A stretch of DNA of 64,000 nucleotides from an uncultured Granulosicoccus sp. (lineage in GTDB: Bacteria; Pseudomonadota; Gammaproteobacteria; Granulosicoccales; Granulosicoccaceae). Below the pieces are notes generated by a model. The model saw only the letters and a program-made list of their open reading frames with translations, made no database searches and was not told the origin of the DNA. Position 1 is the first letter of the stretch. Every line of letters starts with the position of its first letter. The stretch is taken from assembly GCA_937924505.1 (NCBI GenBank), contig CALDSR010000057.1, forward strand, positions 13,595 to 77,594. The letters run 5' to 3'. Shown here piece after piece: positions 18,064-26,995 of this stretch. The position numbers and the translations under genes were made by a program.

Positions 18064-19116
18064 TCAAGTAAAATCCAATTGTACTTTCAATGCAACTGAC
18101 CGATCAGTTGCCAGGTTGAACGCTTGTTTCATGTCCTCTATTTTCATGGTATGAGTAATCAGGGTATTTACATCAACTTTTTTGCTTTGCATCCAAGAGA
18201 CACCGGTAAAGAACTCATCATGAAATCTGAAAGATCCACGAAGTTGTAATTCTTTAGCTGTCAGCTGTTGCACGGGCAGGTTCATATCTCCGCCTAGTCC
18301 TAACTGTACGATGATGCCTCGTGGTTTCAACGCAGGTATAGCTTGCCCTAATGCAGAAGCAACACCGGTGCATTCAAACAGTGTGTCAAAGTAACCTTTG
18401 TTTGCATGGAATAGCGTTAGAGGCGAATTTTCACTTGCATCAGCGACATTGATTGTGGCGTCCGCGCCAAGCTTTTTAGCCATTTCCAATGGGTAGTTAC
18501 TAATATCTGTTGTGATAACTTCTTTGGCTCCAGCGCGCTGGGCAACTAATAAACACAATAAACCTATAGGCCCGCAGCCCGTTATAAGCACCCGTTTGCC
18601 TACCAGGTTCCCAGCCTGTCGTGCTGCATGTATCGTCACCGCCAATGGTTCGGCCATGGCAGCTTCGGCTGAGCTAAGGCCTTGCGCATCGGCACACTGA
18701 TTTTTGTGTGCAACCAAAATCTCTCGAAAAGCCCCCTGTATATGCGGAAAGGGCATGGCTGAACCATAGAATCTCATTTCCATACAGTGATTAGGTAGCC
18801 CCTGCAGGCAATAATCGCACGCTGAGCATGGTCGAGACGGCGAAACGGCGAGCAATTGCCCGGTAGTAAAGTTCTGCACATTTTTGCCGGTTTTTAATAC
18901 ACGTCCAGAAATCTCATGTCCAAGTATCATTGGCTCTCGCAATCTGACACTGCCAAAGCCGCCGTGTTGAACGTAATGCAAATCTGAGCCACATATTCCA
19001 CCACGCTCGACCTGTATCTGGATTTCATCTTCACCCGGATCTCTTGTCGGGCGAGCTTCCAGGCGGATGTCCTGGGCTGCATGAACAACGATAGTTTTCA
19101 TCTGTATAGTTTTCAT
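18064..19116 (-). CDS. idnD: L-idonate 5-dehydrogenase
   Basis: A 350-residue zinc alcohol dehydrogenase that resembles E. coli IdnD along its length, which oxidises L-idonate to 5-keto-D-gluconate. Visible are the catalytic zinc site in RGGICGSDLHY and GHE, four cysteines for structural zinc (CSACDYC and NHC), the segment MRFYGSAM-FPH, the Rossmann motif GCGPIG and LRGSFRFHDEF. Two closely spaced starts (19116 and 19101) share the codons for MKTI. It is divergent from idnO, with one operator inside its promoter. Confidence 0.93.
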   Translation of the reverse strand: MKTIQMKTIVVHAAQDIRLEARPTRDPGEDEIQIQVERGGICGSDLHYVQHGGFGSVRLREPMILGHEISGRVLKTGKNVQNFTTGQLLAVSPSRPCSACDYCLQGLPNHCMEMRFYGSAMPFPHIQGAFREILVAHKNQCADAQGLSSAEAAMAEPLAVTIHAARQAGNLVGKRVLITGCGPIGLLCLLVAQRAGAKEVITTDISNYPLEMAKKLGADATINVADASENSPLTLFHANKGYFDTLFECTGVASALGQAIPALKPRGIIVQLGLGGDMNLPVQQLTAKELQLRGSFRFHDEFFTGVSWMQSKKVDVNTLITHTMKIEDMKQAFNLATDRSVALKVQLDFT

Positions 19117-19160
19117 TGCGTCGATGAGACTAATATTTAATAGATATTAATCTGGATTTA

Positions 19161-19189
19161 ATTATATGTTACCGGTAACATTGTATCAA
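19161..19189 (-). promoter_or_regulatory. idnD promoter with embedded operator
   Basis: On the minus strand TTGATA (19184-19189) and a perfect TATAAT (19161-19166) are separated by exactly 17 bases. The palindrome ATGTTACCGGTAACAT (19166-19181) fills the spacer. This is the GntR/IdnR-type operator consensus known from enteric gluconate genes. The same site lies about 35 bases before the divergent idnO gene and probably controls both. Confidence 0.8.
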
Positions 19190-19216
19190 TTTACGAAAAG
19201 TTGAGTTAACAGATTT

Positions 19217-19978
19217 ATGGATCTTTTTAGTTTGAACGGAAAAACAGCCCTGATCACCGGTTCTTCACAGGGTATCGGGCTTGCACTTGCTCATGGTTTG
19301 GCAAAAGCGGGAGCTACGATCATACTTAATGGTCGAGATAGAGGGAAGCTGGATACGGCTGCGAAGGTACTTGGTGATGCTGGCGCGGCCACAAAGATCA
19401 GTGCATTTGATGTAACAGATCATGATGCAGTGCGAATCGCCGTTGATGAATTGGAGGCTGAGGGCACGCCGATCGACATTCTCGTTAACAATGCCGGCAT
19501 GCAACACCGTGGGCCATTGGAAGAATTTGAACCTGCAACATTTGAGAAATTATTACAAACCAATATCGCCAGTGTCTTTCACGTTTCTCAAGCTGTTGCC
19601 AGGCATATGATAAGACGTCGGGCGGGCAAAATTGTCAATATCGCCAGCGTGCAGACGGCTTTGGCACGACCCGGTATTGCTCCTTACACGGCAACCAAGG
19701 GAGCCGTCGGAAATCTAACCAAAGGCATGGCGACTGATTGGGCCAAGTATGGCTTGCAATGCAATGCGCTAGCTCCTGGTTACTTTGATACACCGCTGAA
19801 TGCAGCACTTGTTGCTGACCAAAAATTTTCAGAGTGGTTAAAAATTCGTACTCCTGCCGGGCGTTGGGGTGAGGTAGAAGAATTGGTTGGTGCGTGCATT
19901 TTCTTGTCGGCTTCGGCATCCAGCTTTGTCAATGGGCACACATTATATGTTGATGGCGGAATTACAGCGTCGCTGTAA
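19217..19978 (+). CDS. idnO: 5-keto-D-gluconate 5-reductase
   Basis: A 253-residue SDR with TGSSQGIG at the cofactor site, NNAGMQHR and the catalytic NIASVQ and YTATKGA. It resembles enteric IdnO, which reduces 5-keto-D-gluconate to D-gluconate; the motifs AGMQHRGPLEEF and NALAPGYFDTPLNAAL are typical. Its position between idnD and gluconokinase reproduces the idonate pathway order. The gene is followed after 20 bases by the kinase. Confidence 0.93.
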   Translation: MDLFSLNGKTALITGSSQGIGLALAHGLAKAGATIILNGRDRGKLDTAAKVLGDAGAATKISAFDVTDHDAVRIAVDELEAEGTPIDILVNNAGMQHRGPLEEFEPATFEKLLQTNIASVFHVSQAVARHMIRRRAGKIVNIASVQTALARPGIAPYTATKGAVGNLTKGMATDWAKYGLQCNALAPGYFDTPLNAALVADQKFSEWLKIRTPAGRWGEVEELVGACIFLSASASSFVNGHTLYVDGGITASL

Positions 19979-19998
19979 ATTCCAAACGCAAACTTACT

Positions 19999-20514
19999 AT
20001 GAGCTCAGTAAAAAATTTTATTGTGATGGGGGTTGCCGGTTGTGGGAAAAGCTCTGTTTCTGCATTGTTGGCAAAGCGTATAAATGCAACAGTGATCGAA
20101 GCTGATGAACTACATGCGCCAGAGAATATCGATAAAATGACACGTGGTGAAGCACTTGACGATGATGATAGATGGCCATGGTTGTTCCGGGTCGCCAATG
20201 AAATGCGAGCTTCCAACACACCTGTAATTGCAAGCTGTTCAGCTTTACGTCGTGATTACAGGCAATATCTGCTGGATAATGTTCGTCTGCCGATAGGGTT
20301 CATTCATTTGCATACAAATCGCGATGTGATTGCGTATAGGATGTCAAATCGAACAGGGCATTTCATGCCACTCAGCCTGCTTGATAGTCAATTCGAAACT
20401 CTGGAGCCGTTAGAAAGTGATGAAGTTGGAGTGACAGTTGATATTTCTCAACCGTTAGACAAGGTCGTCGATGATGCGATGCGATACATTAACTCGAACG
20501 GGTTGAGTCTTTGA
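19999..20514 (+). CDS. Gluconokinase
   Basis: A 171-residue kinase of the GntK/IdnK family that phosphorylates D-gluconate to 6-phosphogluconate. The P-loop GVAGCGKSS is at residues 11-19. It is followed by the conserved EADELHAPENIDKM and LDDDDRWPWL (substrate binding), SCSALRRDYR, and HFMPLSLLDSQFETLE. Together with idnD and idnO it completes L-idonate to 6-phosphogluconate. Genes for the next steps (edd, eda, gnd) are not in the window. Whether it is the gntK or idnK orthologue cannot be said. Confidence 0.93.
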   Translation: MSSVKNFIVMGVAGCGKSSVSALLAKRINATVIEADELHAPENIDKMTRGEALDDDDRWPWLFRVANEMRASNTPVIASCSALRRDYRQYLLDNVRLPIGFIHLHTNRDVIAYRMSNRTGHFMPLSLLDSQFETLEPLESDEVGVTVDISQPLDKVVDDAMRYINSNGLSL

Positions 20515-20897
20515 ACGTGGGTATTTTCCACCGCTCCGCTCTGTTTCCTTCTGTTAGGGCCAGAACAAAATGATAATTCAGACTAGTGAGTGCTTCGGGC
20601 CATAATACATGGCCAGCGGCATCCAGATGGTTAACGAAAGCTTGTGATTAGAAAAATATTTCTGAAAGACTAGCAGCATCAACTGTTCTATCTTCGTTGC
20701 ACTTTTTACTTGTTTTTTCTGATTGAGTGGGTCTTGATAGCTTCAGTTGTCCGCGTCGTCGCAACAACAACTTATAGACAGTGTTTGCGTAACTGATGTG
20801 CAATAGAGAGATGAATGTAATGCAGGTATTGCGTGACGTCGCGATTGTATAGATGTACTCGAGAGGCGAGAGTTTTTAGCGTCCGGCGAGTTTTCTT
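20515..20897. other. Intergenic region, nothing recognised
   Basis: About 380 bases between convergent gluconokinase and xylanase genes. A small GTGG/CCAC hairpin at about 20518-20533 is too weak to call a terminator. No ORF, RNA gene or repeat can be supported. Confidence 0.6.
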
Positions 20898-22874
20898 TTA
20901 GCGTAGTTGCTGTTGCAAAGCCAGATACGCCGGTTTGACCTGATAAGCCTCATCCAGCAATAAGGGTGTGTATTGGCGTCGCCACGAGTACATGTCTGTA
21001 AATCCCCACGTCTGGAACGCCTTGCAGCGGGGTTGCTCAAGACACAGCGCCAAGATTCGCTGATACACGGCGGCTTGATCGTCAGTCGTGTCATCGCCCT
21101 CCATGGAAATATCAAGTTCTGTTATGTAGATATCAAGATCCATATCTGCAACGGTCTGGAAGGTCTCGGCAACCTCATCGAACCTGTCGAACTTGGTGAA
21201 CAAGTGCATCTGAAATCCGACGCCATCGATCGGCGTGTTGGTAGCCTTCAGGTTTTGCAACATATTGATCATCGCTGTGGACTTGGGTCCCTTCCAGGAC
21301 ACGTCGTATTCGTTGTAGAGCAATGTCGCTGAGGGTGCGGACTCCCGAGCTTGTCGGAAGGCGATTTCAATAAAGTCTTCGCCCATGGCCTCAAACCAGG
21401 TTGAGTTACGAAAACGACCGTCATCGTCTTCCAGCGCTTCGTTGACAACATCCCATATTTTTATGTCATCGCGATAACGGGTAAGCACGCGGTCGATATA
21501 TTCGCGCATGTGAATTTCCCGCTCCGTGACTTCTGTTGCGCGAACCCAATTTGGAATTTGACGGTGCCACACCAGTGTATGACCGTGTATCGCCATACGA
21601 TGAGATTTAGCATACTGTACCTGATTGTCTGCAGACGCCCAGCGATATTCACCTGGAAGTGGGTTTACAAGATCCCATTTCAAGGAGTTTTCTGTGGTCA
21701 GTAAATCGAATTCTTCACCGGCGATTTCCGCATAAATCGCGCCATCAGGACGATGATGGAAACCCTGTAGAGAGGCAAAGCCGATAAGCAGGTCGCGTTG
21801 CGTTGCCAACTGACGTAGAGGCATCCCCGGTCGCGTGAATTCGCTGGCAGTCTTGACGTTGACAATAATGGTTTTGCTGCCAGTGCTATCAGGATTTTCG
21901 GCATCCCTTGCGATGACGTTCAGAACGATTTCACCTGGTGTTCGCGGGATGAATCGCAATACGGAGATTTGTGGGTCCAGTGGATGTTGAACAAATGTTG
22001 AACCCGCCGGGGGGTTGATCACTTCAAGTGTTGGCACGGTGCCATTCGGGTCAACGCCTTTGATGTGAATGGCGACCGGATCATCTACTCGTACCGTTGA
22101 AGGACGAACCTGGTTTACCACAGGTGGTAGATTGATAATACTTGACGGGTCACTCGGCATAAGCACCCGGATTCGAATGGTATGTCGCGTGCGATAAAGA
22201 GGCTCTGTAGCGTCAGTCGCGGTCATAGTGAATTCGCGAATGCCTACATCAGGTTGCAGCGGACGCCAGATCAATGAACGCGTTGTATCTAAATTGTCGA
22301 CATAGCGAGCACCTTCTGGGATTGAGTCCGGAAACATGCCAGCGACCCCACCGTCAGGGTCGATCGGTTGCAGGCGGAGGTTCAGCTCTTCCCCTGCAAA
22401 GACGGTGATATCGTTAAAGTTGGCGAAGAATGGCGCGGTATTTAGGTTGGGGTCAACATTCACCGGGACTTGCACTGTTGGCTCCAATGGCCCCGCTGCA
22501 AATTCGGTGTCTGTGACACGACCATCGAAGATGTCGTCAATCGCGCCTTCTCGGTCCCGTTTGACAAAGAATTCGGTGACAGTATGCAGCTGAACTGATT
22601 CGTCTATTGGCTCGTTGGCGGCCGTCGGCGCTGGCGTCAGAGGAGGGCTCGGTAACGGCGACAGGGTGATTGCGCGCGGTGTTTCCTCGTTGACAGGAGG
22701 CGGTTCCGGGTTGGATGGCTCATTTTCCAAACCCGCAAGCGGCGTGTTATCAGGTCCGATCGCATCGTTGGGTGCCGCCTCAGCATCATCGCCACCACCG
22801 GATGAACATGCGCTAACGAAAGATATGACCAAAATCAGAATTGCTGAAGGTACGGCGATTCTTTGGCTTGACAT
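20898..22874 (-). CDS. GH10 endo-1,4-beta-xylanase lipoprotein with Ig-like domains
   Basis: A 658-residue secreted enzyme. A lipobox with Cys23 (FVSAC) ends the signal peptide, followed by a Pro/Glu-rich linker to about residue 95. Two Ig- or cadherin-like repeats follow at about 145-238 and 250-342, and a GH10 barrel at about 350-658. Catalytic residues are visible: acid/base Glu479 in WDVVNEA and nucleophile Glu586 in ITELDIS; GHTLVWH (431-437) is a family landmark. It should be an outer-membrane-anchored xylanase. The cytoplasmic sugar-acid genes next door need not be linked to it. Confidence 0.93.
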   Translation of the reverse strand: MSSQRIAVPSAILILVISFVSACSSGGGDDAEAAPNDAIGPDNTPLAGLENEPSNPEPPPVNEETPRAITLSPLPSPPLTPAPTAANEPIDESVQLHTVTEFFVKRDREGAIDDIFDGRVTDTEFAAGPLEPTVQVPVNVDPNLNTAPFFANFNDITVFAGEELNLRLQPIDPDGGVAGMFPDSIPEGARYVDNLDTTRSLIWRPLQPDVGIREFTMTATDATEPLYRTRHTIRIRVLMPSDPSSIINLPPVVNQVRPSTVRVDDPVAIHIKGVDPNGTVPTLEVINPPAGSTFVQHPLDPQISVLRFIPRTPGEIVLNVIARDAENPDSTGSKTIIVNVKTASEFTRPGMPLRQLATQRDLLIGFASLQGFHHRPDGAIYAEIAGEEFDLLTTENSLKWDLVNPLPGEYRWASADNQVQYAKSHRMAIHGHTLVWHRQIPNWVRATEVTEREIHMREYIDRVLTRYRDDIKIWDVVNEALEDDDGRFRNSTWFEAMGEDFIEIAFRQARESAPSATLLYNEYDVSWKGPKSTAMINMLQNLKATNTPIDGVGFQMHLFTKFDRFDEVAETFQTVADMDLDIYITELDISMEGDDTTDDQAAVYQRILALCLEQPRCKAFQTWGFTDMYSWRRQYTPLLLDEAYQVKPAYLALQQQLR

Positions 22875-23248
22875 GAATTTATCTACTTTGACGTGTTAGC
22901 TGAACCTGCCTTGATAGTGTAGGCAATCTGTCAATGGTCATTCTGCCTTGTGTGCAGCATTTTGGAGCGATGAACACCGCGTCAGTTCACTCGCCACAAA
23001 AATTGTGAGCAGGCTGTGGAACGAAATGGCCGGTGAGCTTGTATCCTCAACCATGTCAGACGCGCGGTAAAATTGTGTGCCAATGTGGGCTGAACGAGCA
23101 TCTATCTCGCTCTTGTCAGCGGATCGTGACCCAGCCCGCAGCCTGCGATAAAAAAAAGCCGAACCTGTCTGTATTGAACCGACGCGGATCATGCGTCAAC
23201 TCTCGCCAGCGGCTATCATGGGTCTATGCCTAATTTTGTCCCACGCCG
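22875..23248. other. Divergent intergenic region before xylanase and polymerase genes
   Basis: About 370 bases that should hold the promoters of the divergent xylanase and O-antigen-ligase-like genes. I see no confident -35/-10 pair, palindrome or small gene. GATAAAAAAAAGC at about 23148 is simply A-rich. Confidence 0.5.
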
Positions 23249-25156
23249 GTGGCGGTTTGCCACATGCGGGTAGCCACCTATCATCAAGCAACAGCGCCGA
23301 CGCGCGGGTCCATGGCGGCGCTCGGCATCCTGATTCTGACCATCCTGCTCGGTACCGGTGTCCTGCCGACACTGGTGGGTCATTTTGTTGGCTCTTATGA
23401 ACGCGAAATTACCTATGTGTGGCTGCTTGTTTACGGCCTGAGTTTTATTGGGCTGATGATGAGCCAAGGTATCAACTGGGTATCCTGGCTGGTGCGGTAT
23501 AGATTGCTTCTGGTGATCCTGATGATTGGTACAATCGTGTCGGTTAGCTGGTCGGTTGATGCCAAGGTATCGGCTGAGCGAACTGTTCATCTCGTGGGCA
23601 GTACGCTGGTTGCCATCTACATTGGATTTACCCTGCCATTGTTGACTACCCTCAGAGTTTTTGCCGTCGTGCTCGGTATTGCCATCATTGCCAGCGTATT
23701 GGCGGCGGTTGGTATCACCGAACTTGGAATCCAGAGCTATGAAGGCAGCTTGGTATGGAAAGGTGTATTCAATTCCAAAAACGATCTTGGATTTTGGGCT
23801 GCTGCGGGTGTTCTTCTCTATATCACTCTGAGCGATTCAACAAATTCCAATGGAACACGCCTCCTGTGTTTTCTGCTTGCCGGCATTTGTCTGGCTGTTC
23901 TTGGTTTGAGTCAATCGGCGACGTCACTACTTGCCATGCTTATCGCTGGATCTCTGTCGTTGTACCTGTTTATTGCCAATCGGTTTGAGCTTGGTTTTAT
24001 TCGCATGGCTTTTATGGCGGCGTTGTTTACTGCGCTCGTTGCTATCGCCGTAATAAATATAGAGACGGCAGAACTCGTCGGGCGTACGGATGACCTGACC
24101 GGACGTGGCGAAGTCTGGCGTCAGACCTGGAAGATCATTATGGATAAGCCCTTGACCGGTTACGGTTATGGCGCTATCTGGTTTCCAAATGATGCGACAA
24201 TCTGGATCCAGCAGAGCCTGACCGATTTCACCTGGATTGTATTTCATGCACACAATGGTTTTTTGCAGATTGCTTCGGAAGTCGGTTTGCCACTATCGAT
24301 TATTGCTTTGTTGATGGTTGTGCAACAGATGATTGAAATTTTTTACTGCCAGTATGAACGTCAACAAGTGGGTGTGCTTTTTGTTCTTGCTTTTGTCGTG
24401 GCTTTTTTAATCAGTAATTTCTCAGAAGCGCGCTTTCTTGTTACCCGAGAGCTCTTCTGGATTTTCTTTCTCGCCTTGCCAATCAGCATGCTGCGCCAAG
24501 TTAATTTGAGTTCGCCGCATGATCCTGAATCCGCTGAAGATCTCGATGGAGGTGGCAATCGGGGCGGGTTCGCGCCGGCTGGCTACGCGTCAGCCGTTCC
24601 GGGTAAACCATGGTTGAACCCGCAAACCGGTGCTGCCGCAGCGCGGGTTGCCCCCGATTCAATGGTCGGGGCTGAGCTTGAACAGACACCCTTGCTTGCA
24701 CATCGACCTCAGGATTTTGGTGATGAGACATTTGACACCACCTCGGGCACGATGGCTCTGACCGACGCTGATATAGACCTCGGCGACGACACAGATACGA
24801 CCATTACAGATGAAAGTATTGTGGATATCGAGATCGGAAGTGTCGAGGACAAGTTGCCTGGCTTCAGCTCGCAAGCGCCTCAGATGATGAGTGAAGGCAT
24901 TGATGAATTCGATAACGAAGCGCTTGATCGCTATGAGTCCGAGGTGCGAAAGCCGCATTCACGCAGTGAATTAGGTGTGGTTGAGCAAGCGAAAGAAATC
25001 GACGATGCCAACATCATCATCGATCAGGAAGATGGCGGCGTCGATGATCGCTATAACAAGACCATGAGCACTGACATTGATGAGTTTGACGACGTGCTGG
25101 ATGAATCTGGTGACTGGGACGATGTCACGCCGGGAGACGACTTAATCCGTCCATGA
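23249..25156 (+). CDS. O-antigen ligase/polymerase-like membrane protein with acidic C-terminal tail
   Basis: A 635-residue frame with about ten to twelve membrane spans up to residue 415. It carries a Wzy_C/WaaL-type region: TGRGEVWRQTW, KPLTGYGYG and the loop histidine in FHAHNGFLQIASEVGLPLS. Such proteins polymerise or ligate surface polysaccharide at the outer face of the inner membrane. Residues from about 417 to 635 form a soluble, low-complexity tail very rich in Asp and Glu, which is not part of the family. The start is uncertain (GTG 23249, ATG 23264 or ATG 23312). The stop overlaps the next gene by four bases. Confidence 0.82.
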   Translation: MAVCHMRVATYHQATAPTRGSMAALGILILTILLGTGVLPTLVGHFVGSYEREITYVWLLVYGLSFIGLMMSQGINWVSWLVRYRLLLVILMIGTIVSVSWSVDAKVSAERTVHLVGSTLVAIYIGFTLPLLTTLRVFAVVLGIAIIASVLAAVGITELGIQSYEGSLVWKGVFNSKNDLGFWAAAGVLLYITLSDSTNSNGTRLLCFLLAGICLAVLGLSQSATSLLAMLIAGSLSLYLFIANRFELGFIRMAFMAALFTALVAIAVINIETAELVGRTDDLTGRGEVWRQTWKIIMDKPLTGYGYGAIWFPNDATIWIQQSLTDFTWIVFHAHNGFLQIASEVGLPLSIIALLMVVQQMIEIFYCQYERQQVGVLFVLAFVVAFLISNFSEARFLVTRELFWIFFLALPISMLRQVNLSSPHDPESAEDLDGGGNRGGFAPAGYASAVPGKPWLNPQTGAAAARVAPDSMVGAELEQTPLLAHRPQDFGDETFDTTSGTMALTDADIDLGDDTDTTITDESIVDIEIGSVEDKLPGFSSQAPQMMSEGIDEFDNEALDRYESEVRKPHSRSELGVVEQAKEIDDANIIIDQEDGGVDDRYNKTMSTDIDEFDDVLDESGDWDDVTPGDDLIRP

Positions 25157-26376
25157 AGGAACACGCCTACTTCGATAACGCTGCCACAACTTGGCCCAAG
25201 CCTCCAGAAGTTTATGCCTTCATGGACAGTTTTTTCCGATCGCATGGGGTCAATCCAGGAAGAAGTGGCAGCCTGTTGGCTGCGGAAGCTGCCGAGATGG
25301 TCAGCGAAACAAGATCAATGCTCGCCGAGTTTTTCAATTTCAGTGGAGCTACTGAGCGCGTCATATTTACAAACAATGGAACGGATTCATTGAACATCGC
25401 CATTGGCGGAATTATCAATTCTGGTGATCACATCATCACCACGCGTCTTGAACATAACGCGGTGCTGCGAACTGCCAATCACCTTGAACGTGACAGCGGT
25501 ATCGAGGTTACGCGGGTAGCAGCAAGTGATACTGGCTACATTAACGTCGGTGACATTGAAGATGCGGTCAAGTCGAACACCCGGGCGATTGTTCTAAACC
25601 ATGCCTCCAATGTAATTGGAACAGTTCAGCCCTTGTCCGAAATTGCAGTGATTGCAAGGAAGCACGGTGTCGCGCTGATTGTGGATGCGGCGCAAACGGC
25701 GGGTGTAATGCCTATCGACTTGCAAGCTGATGGTGTCGATATTCTTGCGTTCCCCGGGCACAAGGGATTGTTCGGCCCCATGGGGATTGGTGGCATGATC
25801 GTCAGCGAATCGCTTGAACTGAATCCGCAACGTTATGGTGGAACCGGTGTCGATTCACTGTCCGCTTTCCAACCGGATAGCTATCCTTATCGCCTGGAAG
25901 CGGGAACCTTGAACATACCCGGTGTTGCTGGTCTACATGCCGCGCAACGTTGGTTCGATGATCTGGGCGTTCGTCTTTTCAATGAACAAAATCTACCCGT
26001 AGCTGATGATCACCGATCGCGTGTGGTGGAGGCGATGCGGCATATCCATCAAGTGGAAAATGACCTGATTGAACGCATTGAAGCGACACTTGGCAAGTAT
26101 CCGCAAGTTAGGGTGCTAGGGCAGGCAACTCGCGATAAACGAGTGGCGACCTTAAGCTTTATCGCCACGGGTGTGTCTACCGAAATGATAGGCGACAGAT
26201 TGGATGCAGATCATCATATTGTGGCGCGCCCTGGCTTGCAATGTGCACCGCTTGTGCATGTCGACGCCGGCACAGTCGATACCGGTGGCGCCATCCGTTT
26301 GTCACCCGGTTACTTTACTGATGAGGAGGATATGCAGCAGCTCCTAGCGGCACTGGATGACATTCTCAGCGAGTAA
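25153..26376 (+). CDS. Class V aminotransferase, cysteine desulfurase-like
   Basis: A 407-residue PLP enzyme of the NifS/SufS class. DNAATTWPKP opens the protein and FTNNGTDSLNIA follows. VDAAQTAG precedes the PLP lysine, Lys204 in FPGHKGLFGP. A cysteine lies at 364 in RPGLQCAPLVH, as in the subgroup of cysteine desulfurase-like proteins (EF2568 type) that is distinct from IscS. It may mobilise sulphur, but no Fe-S or thiolation genes are nearby. Its ATG overlaps the stop of the polymerase-like gene, and its 3' end overlaps the convergent NUDIX gene by 33 bases. Confidence 0.88.
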   Translation: MKEHAYFDNAATTWPKPPEVYAFMDSFFRSHGVNPGRSGSLLAAEAAEMVSETRSMLAEFFNFSGATERVIFTNNGTDSLNIAIGGIINSGDHIITTRLEHNAVLRTANHLERDSGIEVTRVAASDTGYINVGDIEDAVKSNTRAIVLNHASNVIGTVQPLSEIAVIARKHGVALIVDAAQTAGVMPIDLQADGVDILAFPGHKGLFGPMGIGGMIVSESLELNPQRYGGTGVDSLSAFQPDSYPYRLEAGTLNIPGVAGLHAAQRWFDDLGVRLFNEQNLPVADDHRSRVVEAMRHIHQVENDLIERIEATLGKYPQVRVLGQATRDKRVATLSFIATGVSTEMIGDRLDADHHIVARPGLQCAPLVHVDAGTVDTGGAIRLSPGYFTDEEDMQQLLAALDDILSE

Positions 26377-26979
26377 AAGCTGTACTTTCATCAACGATGC
26401 CATGGACAGCGCATCCGTTATTTCACCATCAAGTACCATCGACACCGCATCGCGTAGTGGCAGTTTTTTCACAGCGAGATCTTCTGAAGGGTCAGGCGCA
26501 GTTGTTGTAAAGCTCAAGTCCTGTGCTACGAATGCCTGTGCAATTTCGTCTGTAACAGAGTTTGAGGTGTGCAATGTCATCAGTCGGGTCCAGCGTGTTG
26601 CGATAATGCCTGTTTCTTCACGTAGTTCGCGCATCGCTGCATGTAACGGCGCTTCACCCATCGGTGCGCCACCTTCGGGTATCTCCCAACTGTATTTGCC
26701 CAATGTGTATCGTTGTTGTCCGACAAGCCAGGTATTTCCATCAGCATCAATCGGCACAACTCCAATCGCACAATTCTTGAAGTGCACCAAACCATAGATA
26801 CCCGCTGCTCCAGTGGGTGCTGTTACCTCACGATGGCTAACCTTGATCCAGGGATTCTCGTAGACTTTCTGGCAGCTTAACGTTTGCCATTCGGCGGGTT
26901 TCTTTGACACGCTTAACTTCTCAAGCTTATGTTGTAGTGGTGTGAATGCACTATGAGAGGGCCCTGAAGATCTGTCCAT
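26344..26979 (-). CDS. NUDIX hydrolase (ADP-ribose pyrophosphatase-like)
   Basis: A 211-residue NUDIX protein. The box runs from GGAPMGEAPLHAAMRELREE and ends in TGI, with the full set of metal-binding glutamates. The flanking sequence (NPWIKVSHREVTAPTG, VHFKNCAIGVVPID) resembles ADP-ribose or GDP-mannose pyrophosphatases of the NudF group. It would cleave nucleoside diphosphate-linked compounds in the cytoplasm. The first 30 or so residues are poorly conserved in character and the true start may be downstream. It overlaps the desulfurase gene tail to tail. Confidence 0.9.
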   Translation of the reverse strand: MDRSSGPSHSAFTPLQHKLEKLSVSKKPAEWQTLSCQKVYENPWIKVSHREVTAPTGAAGIYGLVHFKNCAIGVVPIDADGNTWLVGQQRYTLGKYSWEIPEGGAPMGEAPLHAAMRELREETGIIATRWTRLMTLHTSNSVTDEIAQAFVAQDLSFTTTAPDPSEDLAVKKLPLRDAVSMVLDGEITDALSMASLMKVQLLLAENVIQCR

Positions 26980-26995
26980 TTTTCCCTAAGATGAT

